A stretch of DNA of 22,282 nucleotides from JBBPYA01 sp038200385 (GTDB taxonomy: Bacteria; Actinomycetota; Actinomycetes; Mycobacteriales; Geodermatophilaceae): the NCBI GenBank assembly GCA_038200385.1, contig JBBPYA010000041.1, positions 1 to 22,282 of the forward strand, read 5' to 3'. The notes beneath the pieces are model-generated. The model was not told the DNA's origin. It did no database searches and saw only the letters and a list, made by a program, of their open reading frames with translations. The position numbers were made by a program, and so were the translations under genes. Below, piece by piece: positions 21,226-22,282 of the stretch (positions are counted from its first letter, which is position 1; the number at the start of each line of letters is the position of its first letter).

Positions 21226-22104
21226 TCAACGCCGGCGGCCGCCGATCCCGAAGCGGTCGGCCAGCAGCCGCTCGGTCAGCGCCCCGGCGCGCTGCAGCCC
21301 GCTGTGCTCGGCCAGGTACCCGCCCACGACGCCCACCACCGGCAGCGCGCCCAGCGCGCGGGCGGCCAGGTGGCCGCGTTGCCTCCCGTCCAGCAGACCG
21401 GGCACCTCCCGAACGGTGCGTGCCAGCGTCCACAGCGCATGCCCGGCCCGGCGTGCGACGCCACGCTCGGTCGAAGGGACCGACCTGCTGTCCGCACCGT
21501 CCATGGCCGGCACCGCCGCGCCGTCGGGTGCCGCGGTCAGCGCCTGGACGTCGGAAGCCTCCTGGGCTCCGGGCTGCGGGCGCAGCGCCGCGACGGTGTC
21601 CGGGTCGATCCGGCGCCCGGTGAGCACCTCGGCCAGCAGGCTGATCCGGTGCGGGGAGTCCTCGACGCCGTACTCCCGGCAGACCGCGCAGACCACCAGA
21701 CCCTGGGCCGCCGCGGACAGCGCGTCCTTGATCGGAAGCCGGTCGGACAGCTTGCCCGCGAGCCACGGCAGCGCCGCCGGCCCGGCCGCCCAGGTGGATA
21801 TCCGGTCCATCCACCACTCGGCGCGGCGCTGCGGCGGCTGCGCCGCCCAGTCGGGGCTGCCGGGGTAGTGGGTACCGCGTAGCCGGTCAAGGACCGGGTC
21901 GAGCACCCGTCCCCTGGCCTGCCGTCCTGCGACCGCCGCCGCGGCGAGCGGCCGTCGCAGCGCGCGGGGAGCGGACCGGCCCGGCGGCTCGTCCGCCGAC
22001 TCGACCGGACGCGGTTCGTCGCGGATCTGGCTCAGGACCCGGTCGACGCCGGACTCGTACGCCGCCAGCACGGCGACGAGTCGCTGGTCGGTGATGGCGG
22101 GCAT
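21226..22104 (-). CDS. Unassigned 292-aa protein, possibly EcsC-like
   Basis: A 292-residue protein I do not firmly recognise. It begins MPAITDQRLVAVLAAYESGVDRVL, continues with a basic Ala/Arg-rich helix region and has a central block WWMDRISTWAAGPAALPWLAGKL. It then has LVVCAVCREYGVEDSPHRISLLAEVL and ends with ALGALPVVGVVGGYLAEHSGLQ. The 'AxxYGVEDxPxxxxxLLxVL' pattern followed by a glycine-rich PVVGxxxGG segment recalls EcsC-type membrane-associated proteins, but the match is weak. The ATG at 22104 lies four bases after the upstream hydrolase stop, with GAGG nearby, so the genes form one operon; a longer start at 22185 would overlap that hydrolase by about 77 bp and is rejected. Confidence 0.65.
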   Translation of the reverse strand: MPAITDQRLVAVLAAYESGVDRVLSQIRDEPRPVESADEPPGRSAPRALRRPLAAAAVAGRQARGRVLDPVLDRLRGTHYPGSPDWAAQPPQRRAEWWMDRISTWAAGPAALPWLAGKLSDRLPIKDALSAAAQGLVVCAVCREYGVEDSPHRISLLAEVLTGRRIDPDTVAALRPQPGAQEASDVQALTAAPDGAAVPAMDGADSRSVPSTERGVARRAGHALWTLARTVREVPGLLDGRQRGHLAARALGALPVVGVVGGYLAEHSGLQRAGALTERLLADRFGIGGRRR

Positions 22105-22108
22105 CGCC

Positions 22109-22282
22109 TCAGCCGAGGCGGGTCCGGAGGAACTCCAGGGTGCGGGTCCACGCGGTCCGCGCTGCCTCCTCGTCATACGTGCCAAGGAGGTTCTCGTCGT
22201 TGAAGAAGGCGTGCCCGGCGGGGTAGAAGAGGAACTCCACCGGCCGCCCGGACTCCTCGCTGATCCGGTCGGCGAGCGCGCG
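22109..22282 (-). CDS. Dienelactone hydrolase family protein, C-terminal part (runs off window)
   Basis: The last 57 codons of a minus-strand gene whose 5' end lies beyond the right edge. The sequence VEFLFYPAGHAFFNDEN carries the GHAF-N catalytic-histidine block of dienelactone hydrolase-type alpha/beta hydrolases, followed by the usual DEEAARTAWTRTLEFLRTRLG terminal helix. The nucleophile and acid residues are outside the window, so activity and substrate cannot be judged. Its TGA is four bases ahead of the next gene's ATG. Confidence 0.85.
   Translation of the reverse strand, partial: RALADRISEESGRPVEFLFYPAGHAFFNDENLLGTYDEEAARTAWTRTLEFLRTRLG

Overview
The window is a high-GC chromosomal segment whose gene order, Thr/Pro-rich secreted tails, GTG starts and TANNNT-type -10 elements point to an actinobacterium; the genus cannot be fixed from the sequence. 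From about 5.4 kb to the tRNA at 20.8 kb it carries the widely conserved origin-proximal cell-division and Ser/Thr-kinase locus: ppiA, (rhomboid protease), a PH-type membrane protein, crgA, a DUF881 protein, a class E sortase, a tiny membrane protein, a trpG/pabA-type amidotransferase, and then on the minus strand fhaA-fhaB-pstP-rodA-pbpA-pknA-pknB preceded by a divergent tRNA-Leu(CAG). This is the same order as the Mycobacterium tuberculosis Rv0009-Rv0020c region, with a thiolase, a rhomboid and a sortase added.

Left part (1-5.3 kb) is accessory and partly decayed. It starts with seven copies of a 14-bp tandem repeat and a TetR-like palindrome, then a DUF559/Vsr-like nuclease-fold protein, a minus-strand pair of an Asp-box beta-propeller and a MoaD-like ubiquitin-fold protein ending in Gly-Gly, and a plus-strand pair of a 58-residue Cys-rich small protein overlapping a lipoprotein. 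After that comes a graveyard: an in-frame 108-bp diverged tandem duplication of the lipoprotein's 3' end, a frameshifted LuxR-type regulator and a frameshifted, internally deleted and C-terminally truncated vanadium haloperoxidase-like gene, closed by a very strong hairpin.

Middle part (5.4-11.3 kb): cyclophilin and rhomboid are translationally coupled by a GTGA overlap; the thiolase and crgA converge on a 100-bp gap containing two perfect, inverted DnaA-box 9-mers; crgA and the DUF881 gene diverge from overlapping -10 elements; DUF881, sortase, 51-aa protein and trpG form a tight operon.

Right part (11.3-22.3 kb): the seven-gene minus-strand operon fhaA to pknB has overlaps or gaps of at most about 55 bp. 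It combines two kinases, their phosphatase, two FHA readers, a transglycosylase (RodA) and a transpeptidase (PbpA), so it couples phospho-signalling to peptidoglycan synthesis. PknA here has an extracellular PASTA-like domain and a Lys-Gly tail, unlike the short mycobacterial PknA. Beyond the tRNA lie a DUF3817 membrane protein, an unassigned 292-aa protein and the 3' end of a dienelactone-hydrolase-type gene running off the window.
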